NCBI RefSeq assembly: GCF_963583255.1
Contig: NC_084819.1
Coordinates: forward strand, 12,988,471 to 13,052,470
DNA: 64,000 nt
Source: Pyrus communis
Taxonomy: Eukaryota; Streptophyta; Magnoliopsida; Rosales; Rosaceae
Direction: 5' to 3'
Shown piece by piece: positions 34,170 through 47,415 of this stretch. The notes under the pieces are model-generated. The model was not told the DNA's origin, searched no databases, and saw nothing but the letters and a program-made list of their open reading frames with translations. The first letter of the stretch is position 1. Each line of letters opens with the position of its first letter. Position numbers and translations under genes: made by a program.

Positions 34170-35273
34170 ATATTACAACTTCTTTGCAGGATTTCAAAGA
34201 TGTGCTAGTTTGAGGTCCAAATACAAATGGTAAGTTCTCTATTAAATTAGCTACTTGGATTCAGAAAAAGACGCTGACTCAATCTATAAAGCATAAGTTA
34301 ATTAATAAGATGCGGAAACTTAATATTCCTGTTAAAGTTTAGATGTTTGTGTGGTTGTGATTAATAGTGATAAGATGTCATTTTTGTAATTCCGTAGACG
34401 AGCACCAAATGCATTTATTCTTTAATTGCGATGTCGCTAAATCGATTTAGGACCTTTTTTCAATTAATTAAGGCGGGCAATTTCACTAATGCTAACTTCG
34501 ACTCGGTAGTATACTGGCTAAATTCTTTAAAGCATGTTGATAAGGAAGTTCCTAATGATTTAAGCTTGTGTTTGCTCCTTTGTTGGCAAATTTGGTGTTC
34601 ATAAATGTTATGCTCATCCCAGCGAGATCTAAATTATTGTCTATATCTATGTGTGAACGATATCTTAGAGCCAATTGTAAATGTTTGAGAAGGAATATTG
34701 ATGATAGTTCCATGATTATCAAATGGCATCATTCGGATCAGAGTTATGTTAAGCTAAATTTTGACGGTTCGTTGGCTAGGGACAAGGCAACGGTGAAATT
34801 TGTCTTAAGGAATCATAATGGGCAGCTTATTGGAAGTGGAGTTTTAAATCTTGACGATGCCATTATTTCAGAATTGGAGGCTAAGGCTTTTAGAGAGGGC
34901 CTTCTTTTTGCTCAAAGAAAGGGCTATACAAAGATTATGGTTGAAAGTGACTCTAAGTTGGTTATTCAGTCAATGTTGGACCGGGATGCAAGGCCATGGA
35001 ATTTGATTCCTATTATTGAAGATATCAAGTGGACTGCAACCAAATTTGCTTGCATCGACTGGAAACGTGTATTTAGAGAGGCTAACTTTGTGAAGAATGT
35101 CTTCGCTCACCAAAGCCTTCTTATTACTAATTGTCATATTTGAGATCATTGTATTTCTTCATTTGCTTTTCTATTTGATTCTATAGAGAACAGTTGTGCT
35201 CGAGGGTTTCCCTTTAATATATTTTTCTTGTTCAAAAAAACAAAAAATAATAAAAATAAAAATAAAAAAAAGG
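34170..35273 (+). mobile_element. 5'-truncated LINE: zf-RVT remnant plus RNase H domain and poly-A tail
   Basis: The 3' end of a plant non-LTR retrotransposon. The first part (34196-34470) is interrupted by stops but shows reverse-transcriptase zinc-binding text: KFSIKLATWIQK, RKLNIPVKV, CHFCNS and HLFFNCDVAKSI. An open frame of 191 codons (34568-35143) then encodes an RVT_3-type RNase H domain: WHHSDQSYVKLNFDGSLA, ISELEAKAFREGLLFAQ, VESDSKLVIQSML, and a final helix FREANFVKNVFAHQS. Catalytic Asp (FDGS), Glu (ELEA) and Asp (ESDS) are kept; the fourth acidic position, normally in V-A-D, reads V-K-N. An A-rich tail with T and G interruptions (35234-35273) marks the 3' end. The element is dead. 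Confidence 0.8.
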
Positions 35274-36191
35274 AACAGCAATGATGGAAGATGTCCATAT
35301 TCATCAATGCACAAAAAACTAACATTCACCCACTTTGGTCGCTCCAACTAGCAGAAGGCTAAACGCACTTTTTCTATAATTTACCAAGCATGTAAATTAT
35401 AATGCGGAAGTGCCATCACACCCCTCTTCTCACTCTTCTCTTAATTTTCGGCTGTCAAATCGAATGAATTAAAAAAAACCGATGGTACAAAAATTAACTA
35501 GTGTTTGTGATAAAAATATGTATAAGAATAATACAATACTATATCCAAATACTCATTTTCACTTCTCACACATCCTTTTAAATTTTCAACCCTCTCAATT
35601 TTGAGTCGTTCGTTAGTTTGAATGAATACAAGAAAACCAATGAACCAAAATTAACAAAGATGTGTAGAAGGGTAAAGCGTAGTTACTATCGATTTTTGGA
35701 AACAGCAGAGGTGCTTCTCCGTCTCCGAGTGATGGGGTAAACTTCTCCATGAAATCACATCAAGTGAACATAGGGAAAAGCACATACTAAGAAGTGATGA
35801 CCGGAAAAATCAAACTTCTAACGAGTTTTAGCGTCTGAAGACAAAAGTTTGCACAAGCATAACGTATTGTAGCGATTTCTCGAGTAAAGAGGGCACATCA
35901 AGACTTTGCCCATCACTAGTAACCACAGCTCTCCCTACACTAAGAGAAATGCTGCCACACTTTCATCCATAATATACCACGTCAACTATTAGTAAATCTA
36001 AGTAAATCACAAACTTGAACGACATACCTTGAGAACTGAAGGGTAAATATCCGATGCACAGAAAATATCGAACGTCTCAAAACATTCAAAATTACATAGT
36101 TCATACCATGTCTAAAAATCCCTTAATAAAATGCATGACCAAAACTATTAGAGATACTGAACTACATTCATAAAGACAACCCTTCAAGTGC
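35274..36191. other. Intergenic and eL36 3' flank
   Basis: Holds a degenerate relative of the 5871-5966 MITE at about 35565-35675 (CACTTCTCACACATCC ... GATGTGTAGAAGGGTAA). The part nearest 36191 is the 3' UTR of eL36. Confidence 0.4.
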
Positions 36192-37323
36192 TCACTTCTT
36201 ATCACCACCAGACCTGCACATATAACAAAACATACATAAGGCTAAGAGATTGTACAACATTATGATTCCTCACCAACACACGGTATAAAAAACCATGAGC
36301 ATTGAACAAACTATTTACTTAGAGATCAGCAAATTTCAGGAAGAAGTCTACAATTAGGCAACACTGTATAGTAGGCATCATATTGCATCCAACGACGCTT
36401 TGAATGACACAACACAATCCAGTAGTCTAATTAAAAAGCCAGCAAATGATATCACAAACAAGCTATAACAGATCAAGTTGAAAGCATAAGCAAGCTATCA
36501 CCATCCACCGATGGAGAAGACTACTATAAATGTCAGCATATGGGGCTTGAGACAATCTTAAGAACACTTAACGATTATGTTTACTGCAAACAAATTTCAT
36601 AAGCAATTGTAGAGATGCCATGATTAATATTCAAACTAGTCAGTTTTCATAGCTTTGGTACACTTATATATACCAATTTAACTAATAAATTCTCAAATCA
36701 TCGTTGTTTTCGTATATTTCCACAAACTTGCACAACATATGCATAAGTATAAATGCAAATACAAGAAACAAACAGCTTCAAAGCAACAATATTCACAAAA
36801 ATGGAACTAGTTCCAAGACATTGAAATGTACACGCGAATCCACAACGGCAAAAACCAACGAATATCTCACCTCATCTTGCGGAGAACGTTGGACATCTCC
36901 TCTCTCTTCTTCTTGGCCCTTTTGTGGGTACCCAACTTTCGCTTGGCCACCTTAAGAGCACGCTTGTCCTTCCCGACCTTCAAAAGCTCGGTAATCCTCT
37001 TCTCATAGGGAGCAAACCCGGCAACTTCCCTGATCAAATTCCTCACAAAATGCACCCTCTTGCTAGTTTTCTACATCCCCACAACCCCAAAACACACAAA
37101 TCAGGACATTATTCACACAAATAAAAAACCCTTAAATCCAAAACCCCAAAACCCAAAACAAAAAATTCCACAGAAATCATATGAACAATCGATGGAATTA
37201 AGAAATGGAAGGAGAAATTACCCCCTTGCGGTCAGATGGGCGAGGAGGCAATTCACGCTTGGTGACGATGTGGCCCTTGTTGAGGCCGACGAAGATCCCA
37301 CTCTTTGGGGCGGCGGGAGCCAT
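36192..37323 (-). CDS. RPL36: 60S ribosomal protein eL36 (RPL36)
   Basis: Minus strand, three coding exons: 37323-37222, 37070-36871 and 36213-36192, all GT-AG and in phase, giving 107 residues. eL36 is a structural protein of the cytosolic large ribosomal subunit. Seen: [83 protein letters not shown] and VLRKMR, all family-typical and very basic. The last exon is only 22 nt and adds SGGDKK. Without it, exon 2 would read directly into TGA at 36869-36867; the true end is restored by donor AG|GTGAGA and acceptor TGCAG|GTC. A further 5' UTR intron ends at GCAG|GAAATGG just before the ATG. Length and C-terminal SGG..K match plant homologues. Confidence 0.96.
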
Positions 37324-37425
37324 TTCCTGCAAGAACAGATGCAATATTCAACGAAATTGTTCGAATACGAACAGATTAAAGGAAGAATGGTAATTAGGGT
37401 AGGGAAATTTGACCTGGATTGGTAC

Positions 37426-37660
37426 CTTGGCGCTGCTCAGAGAAAACCCTAGATACGGTGGAGAGAAGACGCGGCGACTCTAGTGTCCTTGCAGAAACTA
37501 AAACCCTAGCGATTCAGTCCTTTAAATACTGCGTGGTCTCGCTGTTTTTTATTCAGTACGACGTACGTGGATTCGGAAACGGCGCCGGCCCACATATTTT
37601 AGGTTTTGCGTCACGGGTTGAACCGTTCGTTGGGCTTTTGGGCTATGCTCTTGAGCCCAC
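37426..37660 (-). promoter_or_regulatory. eL36 5' UTR and promoter with telo-boxes and site II motifs
   Basis: Minus-strand 5' UTR exon ends CAAG|GTACC near 37426. Telo-box-type AAACCCTAG occurs at 37444-37452 and 37501-37509 (plus-strand text). Site II motifs TGGGCY/RGCCCA occur at 37587-37592, 37631-37636, 37639-37644 and 37654-37659. This pair of motifs is characteristic of plant ribosomal-protein promoters and links expression to growth and cell division. Confidence 0.75.
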
Positions 37661-38376
37661 TAAATGTTGGTGACTCGGTCCAAGAGAATTCATGGGTTTC
37701 AATTTTTGAAGGCTAATGCTCCCAACAATTTGATCATTAGTTCATTACCATGCATTTTCTCTTTTTACAAAATTTTAAGGGCTCGTTTAGTATCTTACTA
37801 AAAAAATTTCACATGTTTTGAAAATCATTTCTTAAAAACAATCTCTAATATTAGAATGCGAGAAGTAAGTTTTGGTGTCTCAAGGCTTCATCAAAAATAA
37901 TTGGACACAAAAGCCCTTGAAACAAAAAAAAATCCGCAAGAGACAAAGAAATCAGGATCATAATTCCTATGGGTACTTTTGTAAAATAAAACACAAAAGG
38001 TAAAATATATAATAAATGCAAGAGAACAAAAAAGGAAAAATTGAACGTGGGATTCAAACCTCCACGTTTCTTCCTCTCACGCATAGCATTGCTTTTTCCC
38101 CTAACTTCCCACTCCCACATTAGTATTTCCTCTACGTCTCTAGCTTTGCAAACAAAGCAGAACGGTTTTGGATTTTTTTATTTTAAGTTTACTTCTGAAT
38201 TCATAAGTTAATAACTCCTTTTGATTTTTGTTTTGGTTCTCCTAATCGCTCCTACAATGGGTAATTATCCTTTCCTATCTTGCAGATTCATGATGAAGGA
38301 TTGGGATACGGAAGTGCACATTCATTCATTCGCTCAACGTTTTAGGGTTTTACAGTGTCAAAATCACATTGTGATT
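37661..38376. other. Intergenic between eL36 promoter and copia remnant
   Basis: AT-rich, no gene recognised. A recognisable 3' LTR for the neighbouring copia element is not present here. Confidence 0.4.
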
Positions 38377-41300
38377 TCACAAGGTATTAATAATGCTTAT
38401 TTGTACAAAGGTTTTTTCTTTTGCTTCAAAAATGACCGAATCAATCCTTAACAGTTCATATATTGTACAAAGGGTGTTCCATATTCCTATGAATAGCAAT
38501 ACCATTGTGGTTGTTTTCTTGGCACCATGAAGATGTGGTTGTTTCCTCATTCTTCGCCGAGGCCCCATTTTTGTACGTAAGGGCGACAAAATCGACACAT
38601 AGACCGCACAACCAAAAACTCGCAAATGCAATATGTCAGGTTCGTATCCGGTAACCAACTGAAGGGCGCTATATGGTTGGGTCGTAACAGGCCTCAGGCA
38701 GACCAACATGGCTGCATGTAATATTGCATGGCCCTAAGCAGTGATCGAGAGCTTGGTACGTATAACCAACGATCAAGCAATCATTCGTAAGCGTTTAGTA
38801 AATGCCTCTACCAGGTCGTTCTGGATGTGAACATGGGGTGCTAGATGTTCAACTTCAACCCTAACCGACATGCAATAGTCATCAAAAGTTTTAGATGTGA
38901 ATTCTCCAACATTATCCAATTGAATAAATTTGATTAGATAATCAGGGAGATGAGCCCTGAGCTTGATAACCTAAGCCACTAGGTTGGAAAATGCAGCGTT
39001 CCTTGTGGACAACAAGCACACGTATGACCAACGTGTGGAGGCGTCAACCAAAACCATAAAATATCTAAATGGTCTGCATGGAAGGTGAATCGGTCCATAA
39101 ATGTCCCCCTGAATTCTTTATAGAAAAATAGGAGGATTCGAACGAATCTTGTCATGAGAAGGCTTAGTAATAAGCTTTCCCATAGAACATGTTTGACATG
39201 TGATTCCTTGAATCAAACCTAAACTTCAAGTTAGTGGATGCCCGTGCGATGATTTGAGGATACAACACATTTTTATCCGTCCAGGATGTCCCAAACGATC
39301 ATGCCAAAGTGTAATTTCGTGCACGGTCCTAGAGGTAAGGCCGGCCACATAGTGGCTTTCTATGAGATGTATGGTCGTAGTATACAAACCACCCAGGAGA
39401 CGCTCCATCTTCTTTGGAATAAGCTTATGGCCATATTCGTATGAAGTTATGCACAGAAATTCAACTTCGTTTTCTACATGGGTTTCAGCGTGGCAATTAT
39501 TATCTCTAATGTCCTTAAAACTCAATAACATTCTTCTGAAACACGGAGAATAAAATGTCTTATCAATGGTCAAAATTGTACCATTGGACAACATTATACG
39601 TGTCATACTGTATCCTTCGATCAAAATTAGATGGGCTTGAGAGGGTTGTCAGAGGTGTATTCTTGGGTATGAAGTTAGTGAAATAGACGCATTCACGCAA
39701 AGCGATGTGTGTGGTTGCACTATCTGTCAAACAACTAACTTTCCCACTAGTCATACCTAGAATGAATAGTTAATTTGAATCGATCACATGCATAAAAGTT
39801 CTTAAAACAAATATCCATTCAAAATAATTTTTAAGTATTCAAGGACGGTAATTAATTAAAAACTTAATATCCAAAAAAAAAAAAAATCCAAACATATGGG
39901 AAAATTGTTCAAAATTAACCAAAAACAAGAGGGGGTTCGGCCACTAGGTAGAATTCGGCCCCAATGTCTAAATTTCAACTAGAAAATAGTTTATGTCTAA
40001 GATTCTAATCTTTCATAGGGGTAACGGCCTCTTGAAAGTCAGAAACCTCCATCTTGGTGCTCTCAGGTTCGTCCACTTGCACAAAGTTTAATTCAAAATT
40101 CTTACGACGAGAATGATATTCATCTAAAACCTTATAGGGAGCTCGGCAAACACGGGACCAATGGTCCTTTGAATCATAGCGATAACACATATCCATATCC
40201 ATGGTGTTAGGTGTTTTGCCCTTATTCTTGAAGTTTGGGGCCTTGGGAACGTGGTTAGGGCACTTCTGGGCTTTGTTTCCTCCCTTAGATGGGCCTTGGC
40301 TCTATATTGACCTTGACAGGGTGGCTTCTGGCCGCCTCTACCACACCTATTTTCGTGTTTTGGTGTTGATTCGTGCTATAGTGTGCTTCAGGCACAACAA
40401 TTGCCCCCAATAAGTCGAGCTTGATGATTATTCATCAACAGCTGATTTTGCTTTTCAGTAAGAAGTAAAACAGAGATCAAATATGAAAACTTAGTGAACT
40501 TCTGAACTCTATATTATTGCGGCAGAACAATATTAGTAGCAGAGAAGGTTAAATAGGTCTTCTCCAGAAGATCCTCTTTTGTCAAAGTCTCATTACAAAA
40601 CTTGAGAAGTGATCAAATTCGACAAACATCAGAATTATATTCATTCACATACTTAAAGTCTTGAAAGCGCAAATGCTGCCAGTCATGTCTTGCTTCAGGC
40701 AAGAAAATGTTATTTTGGTTATCAAAATGATTAGCTAAAGCAACCCAGGGTGCTTGTGGATCCTCCTCAACAAGGTACTCGGTTTGCAGTGCGTCGTGAA
40801 TATGTCTTCGGATGAAGATCATGGCAGTGTCTTTCTCAGCTTCACCAACGGGGTTGTCCGACTCATCTTCAATGGCAGGATGCAAATTCTTTGCAGTGAG
40901 GTGGAGCTTCACATCTTGGACCCACTTGAGGTAATTACTTCCAAAGACCTTTAAAGCGGTGAAGTCAAGTTTGTTCAAATTCGACATGTTCCTATCACAA
41001 AATAGATAGACAAGATGTGATTAGTGTAATGGAGAAAAATATCAATTCATTCACATAGGAATAGAACATTCAAGTTCTAATAAACAAGTATTTGTTAAAA
41101 TTCACATGAAAAAAACTTCGGGTTTTCATGAGTGATGTTTTTAAGGAAAACTTCAGGTTTTCAAACAAGGCATGTTTTTAGAAACTTCAGGTTTCGAAGT
41201 AATTATGAACTTCAGGTTCATATGTTCCTATAGACAAACGCAAATATATATACAAAAATATGCAACAAGAAAATATGCAAATAGAACTTCAAGTCTATAA

Positions 41301-42842
41301 TTATAATTGAATTAATTATTTGGACTTCGGGCCAAATTTTAAGTGTGGATGAAAAATTATAAAACCCAAATTGTCTAAAAATAATAAACAATTAAACTCG
41401 AGGCCCAAAATAAGGCAAATCCCACGGGTAGGCTGAGTAATGTGAAATGTACGGCCCAGGCCCAAAAATTGGGCTGGGTTGGGCTGCAGGCCTAAGACAG
41501 ATAGGCACGGATCCGCTACTTCACAGTGTATGTGTTCCTATGAAGGGGGCGTGATCAAGTGTGTCGCAGGCCAGGGTACTGGATCACAAGCTATAGGCTG
41601 AGATCAAGTACGGTTGGGTGCAAGGAACTAGGAAAGCCCTGCAGGGGCTTAGTTTTGCTGCGGTGGGGACACGGGGACACCAAAGCCCAATTGGGCTGGC
41701 GTCACAAATGGGTCGAGGGATAAGGCTTGAGACAACAAATCTAAAAGCCAAATTTGGGTTTAGATTTGGGCCGAGAAGAGCCAAAGCCCAAATAGCTTGG
41801 TTTTTGGATCAGAAGACCAACCAGTCGTGTGCTGGGTGTGCTTGCCGAGGAAAAACGCCGGACCCGTCACTTCTGGCGACGATTAGAGGGGTATAGTTCA
41901 CCGTAGAACCTCTTCCTAAGTGATGGGGAGTCAAAACTCGACGTCGACGAACCAAGAAACCCTCGGGTTCGAGTTAGGGTTTCAAAGTCCGACGAGAATT
42001 CAAAAATCTCAGCCACGATTTTGATGGGGACGACTTCAGGTCGTTGGGAAAGCAACTGTGGTGGCTGGGCATGGCTGCAGGCCATGCTTGTGTCAGAAAT
42101 CAATGGTGAGGCCAGTGATGGCGTCGGGTTCTGGGTTTGGAGACTTATGGGGCTTCATGGTCTTGGCTTTGCTCTCGGGTTTGGGTTCAAATGAATCCAA
42201 AAAAGGATTTTTTTTTTTTTTTTCCAATTCAATGGCATTTATAATTTGAATGAATGAACATATATTTGATGCAATTCATGGCAATATCAAATTCACATAA
42301 TTCAACAATTATGAATATCATGCCTACACAATTTATTTAGAATCTAAAATTCGAAAAACGTAACAGTTGGGTCATTATGGTGAATGTTCATGTTATTAGG
42401 GCTACAAAAACATTGAGACAAAAATCGTTGTTTTGGAAGAACTTGATTGTGTAATGATATGGATGAACTGGCTTGATGCAGAAAAAGCTTCCACGTCAAA
42501 TTCCTACGCGTAGCGGTAGGAGCGTGCTAATAATGTGTTGTAGCCTATTTTATTTGACAAGGGGAAGGGGGTTGGCGGCAAAGAGAGAAAAGAGAGAGAT
42601 GTGTTTGTAGAATTGTATGGAGGAATGTGTGTGTTATTCCCTCATACGCAGTGCCTTTATTTATATAAGAGAGAGAAGAAATCCTTCATTCCCAAGGAAT
42701 ACAAGTCTATATAGGAAATAATAACTATAATCAAATCTAATTTAAGATTTACACAATCACACTTAAACTAAAAACGTTTACAACAAAAAGACATTTGTTG
42801 CATTATTAGTTGTTGTTGTCATTGGTGAAAAACTCGACATCA
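38377..42842 (-). mobile_element. Ty1/copia retrotransposon, 3'-truncated and decayed
   Basis: Minus-strand order, right to left: 5' LTR (42842-42536), a ~1.5 kb leader, gag (40987-40613: MSNLNKLDFTALKV, SNYLKWVQDVKLHL, HLRFQDFKYVNEYNSDV), a nucleocapsid knuckle (CYRYDSKDHWSRVCRAP, where the second Cys of the CCHC is Tyr), gag-pre-integrase (39624-39226: LWHDRLGHPGRIKM), integrase core (~39130-38720: HLPCRPFRYFMVLVDAS, FIQLDNVGEFTSKTF, with stops), and its C-terminal end (PYSALQLVTGYEPDI, HLRVFGCAVYV, RTKMGPRRR). It stops there: no reverse transcriptase, RNase H or 3' LTR. Multiple stops and frameshifts mean it is non-functional. Confidence 0.85.
42536..42842 (-). repeat. 5' LTR of the copia element
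   Basis: A ~307 bp unit that on the minus strand begins TGATGTCGAGTTTTTCACC and ends GGCTACAACA. It carries a TATA-like TTATATAAATAAAGG (~42665-42651) followed by CT-rich sequence. Immediately after it the minus strand reads CATTATTAGCACGC, close to the TTATCAGCACG motif used as priming region in some plant copia elements. No second LTR copy is in the window, so the boundaries rest on TG...CA ends and position. Confidence 0.55.
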
Positions 42843-44811
42843 CATGACATGAGCTCAAATATTTGGTCATCTGACCGTACAAGATAGCTACACCCTATTC
42901 AAATCCTTCCTTGGAATATGCCTATTTCTCACCTTCCAATACAATCGTCCGCCTCCTCAATCCCCAAAATCAACAAAAATGCCTTTTACTTTCTCTTCAA
43001 CCAAACGAACAAACGCGGTGGACCAACATCTCTTGTCCCATTTACGAGGGGAGAGCTAAATGTTCAAAAAACTTTAAAAAAAAAAATGTTTGATTTGTTC
43101 AAAAAGCTATCTCTAATTAATGGCTGAATAGGCGTCAGACTGATCAAATGTAATCTTTCTCTTAACCTTTTTTTGGAAGCCGATTCCTCATTGTAATAAT
43201 TGATTCAAATTTCACTGCTAGATTTGAAAACATTCAACGATAGTTTAGCTACATTAACTAATAAATTTAAAATATAAACTTAAAATTAATAAATTATTGA
43301 GGGCTATTTAACTATTTCGGTTGGAAATAGTATATGAGTATGGTTTGACAATGTTCATTTAAAAATAATTTCAAGACTATAGATTGGAGTTATGTTTAAC
43401 CCTTGCAATTGAGGAAGACCTAAGCAACTTTCTAGCTTTCGGCTAAAATACATGATAATATGAAAACATTTTCAGAGAAATAGTTTCCATTTTCCCTCCC
43501 TCTTTTTTGTTTTGTTTGTGTGTAAATGTTCAAAGATGTCGTCGTATTTCATGGTTGGTGTTTTCAGAGCAGTATATAATTGACCAAAAGCTGTAAAAAA
43601 AAATAAAAAGGAGAAAAGCAGACAATAACTTTAGCTAGGGTTGGCAACCAGAATGGGAACAAGAAGTAGGGTGAGGAGGTCGAAAAGTGGGAAAAGCAAT
43701 TGTCCTCCTAAATTACAAAAACTAAATTACAAAAAAAAGTACCTTCATCATTCAAATTCTCTTAAAAAATAATGTATTATTTTCCCAAGTAGTTCTTATA
43801 TTTGTTTTATATTTGTGGTTGCTTTCGGATCTTCACCAATATTGTTACTTATATTTTCCTGCTGTCGATTTTGTACCAAACTTGCTTTTCCAGAACGCGT
43901 AGGCCGAGGAAGAGGACCATATAACCAAAAATAAATTAATTAATAAGAAAGAAGTGGCATATGGCTTAATCATATATGTTTAATCATGTTTTTCGACAAG
44001 TTTATACGATGGCAAATGACTTTAGATTACAATTATAGTCACTCTTGTATTTGGTTCAGTAATTGCCAGATGCAATTTTTGAAATATGTTCCAAAAAATT
44101 ACATTCACAGCCACATGATTGCCTAAATGGTCCGATCATCAATTATAAACCTCATTTGTTATTGTTCCTTACTAATCGATATGGGTCATATTGACATCTA
44201 TATAATCGAAGCATTGATAAATCCATAATGTAAATGTTAATATTTGATTACGTAGATGTAGTAATCAAACCTAAATGGTCTTATCAGCCCACTAATTAAG
44301 TGATTTGATCCTAATTTTTTCTAGTAAAATAGATAGATAAAAAGCAAGAATATGAAAATCAAAATTCAAGTAGAATTAAAATTAGATTAATGTAATTTTT
44401 CACTAATCCATGTGTGAAACAAAGACTTATGTCAAAGGCTTCCCATCGAAGATAAGGAATATAAAATCTAAAAAATTGCCCGATAAAAATATCTGACAGC
44501 TGCCCGAGCTCTGACAATAAAATTGTTCATTAGAAAGAAGAAAGGACCGCGCGGTCAAGCTGCCCGAAATATCGGCGGTCAGGTCCGAATGCCGAGGCCA
44601 ATTAGTGCCACATGTACTCGTCGCCTACTACTTAGATTGCCCATTCACATCAACATTCGTTGAAGCCTAAGCCACTGCAGCACTGCTAACGCCAGAGCTG
44701 CCCCACCACCACCCATCCGGTGGCAGCACGTCGCCCTTGGAAGGTGGCGCGTGAGAAACTTAGCTCTCAGGCCACCTTTCAAATGCGATAACGATAAGAG
44801 AGTTGGGGGAG
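42843..44811. other. Intergenic, XBAT31-like promoter side
   Basis: AT-rich until ~44500, then GC-richer promoter and 5' UTR (44560-44811). No other gene recognised. Confidence 0.4.
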
Positions 44812-47415
44812 ATGGGTCAGGGCCTGAGCTGCGGAGAGCCTCGTGAGAATGGAGTCTTTGGAGCTGTGGAGAATGGGGACTTGGGGCTTGTCGGAGCCAT
44901 GGTGGAAGCTGACCCAAGTGTTTTGGAGCTGAGCAAAGGCCGCCGCCGGCTGTCTGCTCTGCATGTCGCCGCCGCAAATGGCCGGATCGAGGTGGGTTTT
45001 GGATTTCATTGATGGGTTTTCAATGGATTTTAATTTTAATTTCTGTTCATTAATGTTTTTGATGGGATTAAGTTTAGGTTCTGTCTATGCTGTTGGATCG
45101 GTCTGTTATCAATCCGGATGTGGTGAATCGATACAAACAGGTAATGGGATTTTGTTATTGATGGTTTTTGTGAACAAAGATTACTTCTTTCTGCATGCTT
45201 TGGATTGGATTGCTTTGTTTTGAATTTGTTCTTCCCATTTTCTTATGTGGTGTAGACTCCGTTAATGTTGGCTGCGATGAATGGGAATATCACCTGTGTC
45301 CAAAAGCTTATCCAAGCAGGAGCGAATGTATGTTCAGATTACTTTTTTCTTTTTTGTATACAGTTTTTGTACTTAAGTTATACTGATCAGATCCTGATAT
45401 TTGGTTTTTTTTGTTGTAATTGTTAGATTTTGATGTTTGATTCCCTGAATGGAAGAACTTGTCTGCATTACGCTGCATACTATGGCCATTCAGACTGCCT
45501 TCAAGCCATTCTTTCCGCTGCACATTCCACCCCTGTTGCAAATTCTTGGTTGGTCTTTCTTCACCCTGTCTCTCTATGCCTCTCTCTATGATGATTGAAG
45601 TTTAATCTTACATAAAATGGCATTGCAGGGGATTTGCGAGATTTGTGAACATAAGAGATGCAGGTGGTGCAACCCCATTGCATTTAGCAGCCCGCCAAAG
45701 ACGGCCAGAGTGCGTTCATGTTCTTTTAAACAATGGAGCTCTTGTTTGTGCTTCAACTGGTGGATATGGGTAATTATTTATATATTGTCTTACTCATGTT
45801 ATAGCTGCACTGTAATAGTTTGCCAATTGGATTGATAGAAGTACCATATGCATGCAGCTACCCTGGAAGCACACCACTTCATTTAGCTGCTCGTGGTGGA
45901 TCTTTAGATTGTGTCCGAGAGTTGCTTGCTTGGGGAGCGGATCGGCTTCACTTAGACTCTTCTGGGTAAATTTCATTTTATTGGGTGGTGTAAATATCTG
46001 CATCTGTACTAAATTATGTGTCTTTCCATATTAGAAACACTACGTAGATCTATTAGTCAATTAAGTGGATTGTTTGCTTGTCATGAACCTTTACGGACCA
46101 TTACATTCCAAAGAACAAATAGATTCCCAATTAGGAATTTACATCTTTATTCTATTCCTGAATTCCTTATCGCTGCCAGCTAGTTGCTTACCTATTTTTG
46201 AATTGTATCTTGGAAAATCTTAATTTTTGTATTAATATAATAAAGTAAACCTCAGAAAAGCCTCTTTTACTCCACATTTTTCTACATTGGAATTCTTTCT
46301 GAGCATTGTCCATATGAGCACATCAGCAAAAATTACTGCACGGGGATGTGGCTTTATAAATTCCATGTGTACAACGCATAAAACCACATCCCCTCACGGT
46401 AGTTTTTGTATATGTACTGCAAAATCATTGGCATCATTGGAGCTTCTAATCCCACAAGTGTTCCATCTTCAAGTAGTGAGTTTTCTACTTTAGGTAAAAG
46501 TTCTGTAAATATGTTGCCATGACATCTGAAACCTGATCTCTACAGGAGAATACCATATACAGTTGCTCTGAAGCACAAGCATCAAGCATGTGCTGCCGTA
46601 CTGAACCCTTCATCAGCAGAGCCTCTGGTCTGGCCATCACCTTTGAAGTTCATCAGTGAGCTCAATCCAGAGGCTAAAGCTTTGTTAGAAAAGGCATTAA
46701 CGGAAGCAAACATGGAGAGGGAGAAAGCAATCTTGAAGGAGACAGTAGCCTCACTCCCATCTCCTCTGCATTCAGATACTGAGGCTGATGATAATGCCTC
46801 TGAGGTAGATGCGCCTTCTCTTCTTCCTTGCATTTAGTATATATATATATATTTTTTTTATCTATATGATTGGCTCAGTAGAAAGGATTTAGAATTTTTC
46901 TAGAGTTGAAATATCATTTTTGAATGAGTAAACCTTGTAAACGTGTTATTGTGCACCGATGCAATGAATTTATAGAAATGGACAATGCATGTGCCTTTAG
47001 TTATTCACCGGTCAAATCATTTATACAGGCTAGTGATGTGGACCTATGCTGCATATGCTTTGACCAGTTATGCACAATTGAGGTCGTACCATGTGGTCAT
47101 CAAATGTGTGCTCATTGCACCCTAGCCCTATGCTGCCACAAGAAGCCCGATCCCTCATCTACTTGTCCTACAGTCCCAGTTTGCCCCTTTTGCCGAACCA
47201 CCATTACCCAACTAGTTGTTGCCAACATTAAGGCCAGCGATGACATGGAGCCGGAAATGAGTCCCGCAAAGCCAAGGAGATCAAGAAAGTCTAATGTCAG
47301 CGAAGGCAGCAGTAGCTTCAAGGTGTTGTCGCCTATGAGCTCGTTTGGAAGGATGGGCAATCGCAGTTCAGGAAAGGTAGCTGCTGAATGCAATGAGGAG
47401 ATCCATAAGCCTTGA
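44812..47415 (+). CDS. XBAT31: Ankyrin-repeat RING E3 ubiquitin ligase, XBAT31-like
   Basis: Eight exons: 44812-44991, 45078-45140, 45256-45327, 45427-45548, 45629-45769, 45858-45965, 46546-46804, 47029-47415; GT-AG throughout and in phase; 1332 nt, 443 residues. XB3/XBAT proteins are E3 ligases that bind substrates through ankyrin repeats and recruit E2 by a C3HC4 RING. Seen: MGQGLSC (potential N-myristoylation Gly2 and palmitoylation Cys), ankyrin repeats (SALHVAAANGRIE, TPLMLAAMNGNITCV, TCLHYAAYYGHSDCL, TPLHLAARQRRPECV, TPLHLAARGGSLDCV), the VWPSPLKFISELNPEAK linker, a Glu-rich helix, and a RING at ~322-375 (CCICFDQLCTIEVVPCGHQM ... CPFCRT). The match runs the full length of Arabidopsis XBAT31. 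The third intron and the ~580 bp sixth intron hold no other gene. ATG 44812 fits the conserved MGQ start. Confidence 0.95.

Noticed and set aside
35790..35840. C/D snoRNA-like GTGATGA and CTGA boxes downstream of eL36
   Set aside because: Boxes are too close together and there is no terminal stem.
37060..37452. Plus-strand 130-codon frame over the eL36 region
   Set aside because: Antisense shadow of the spliced minus-strand eL36 gene.
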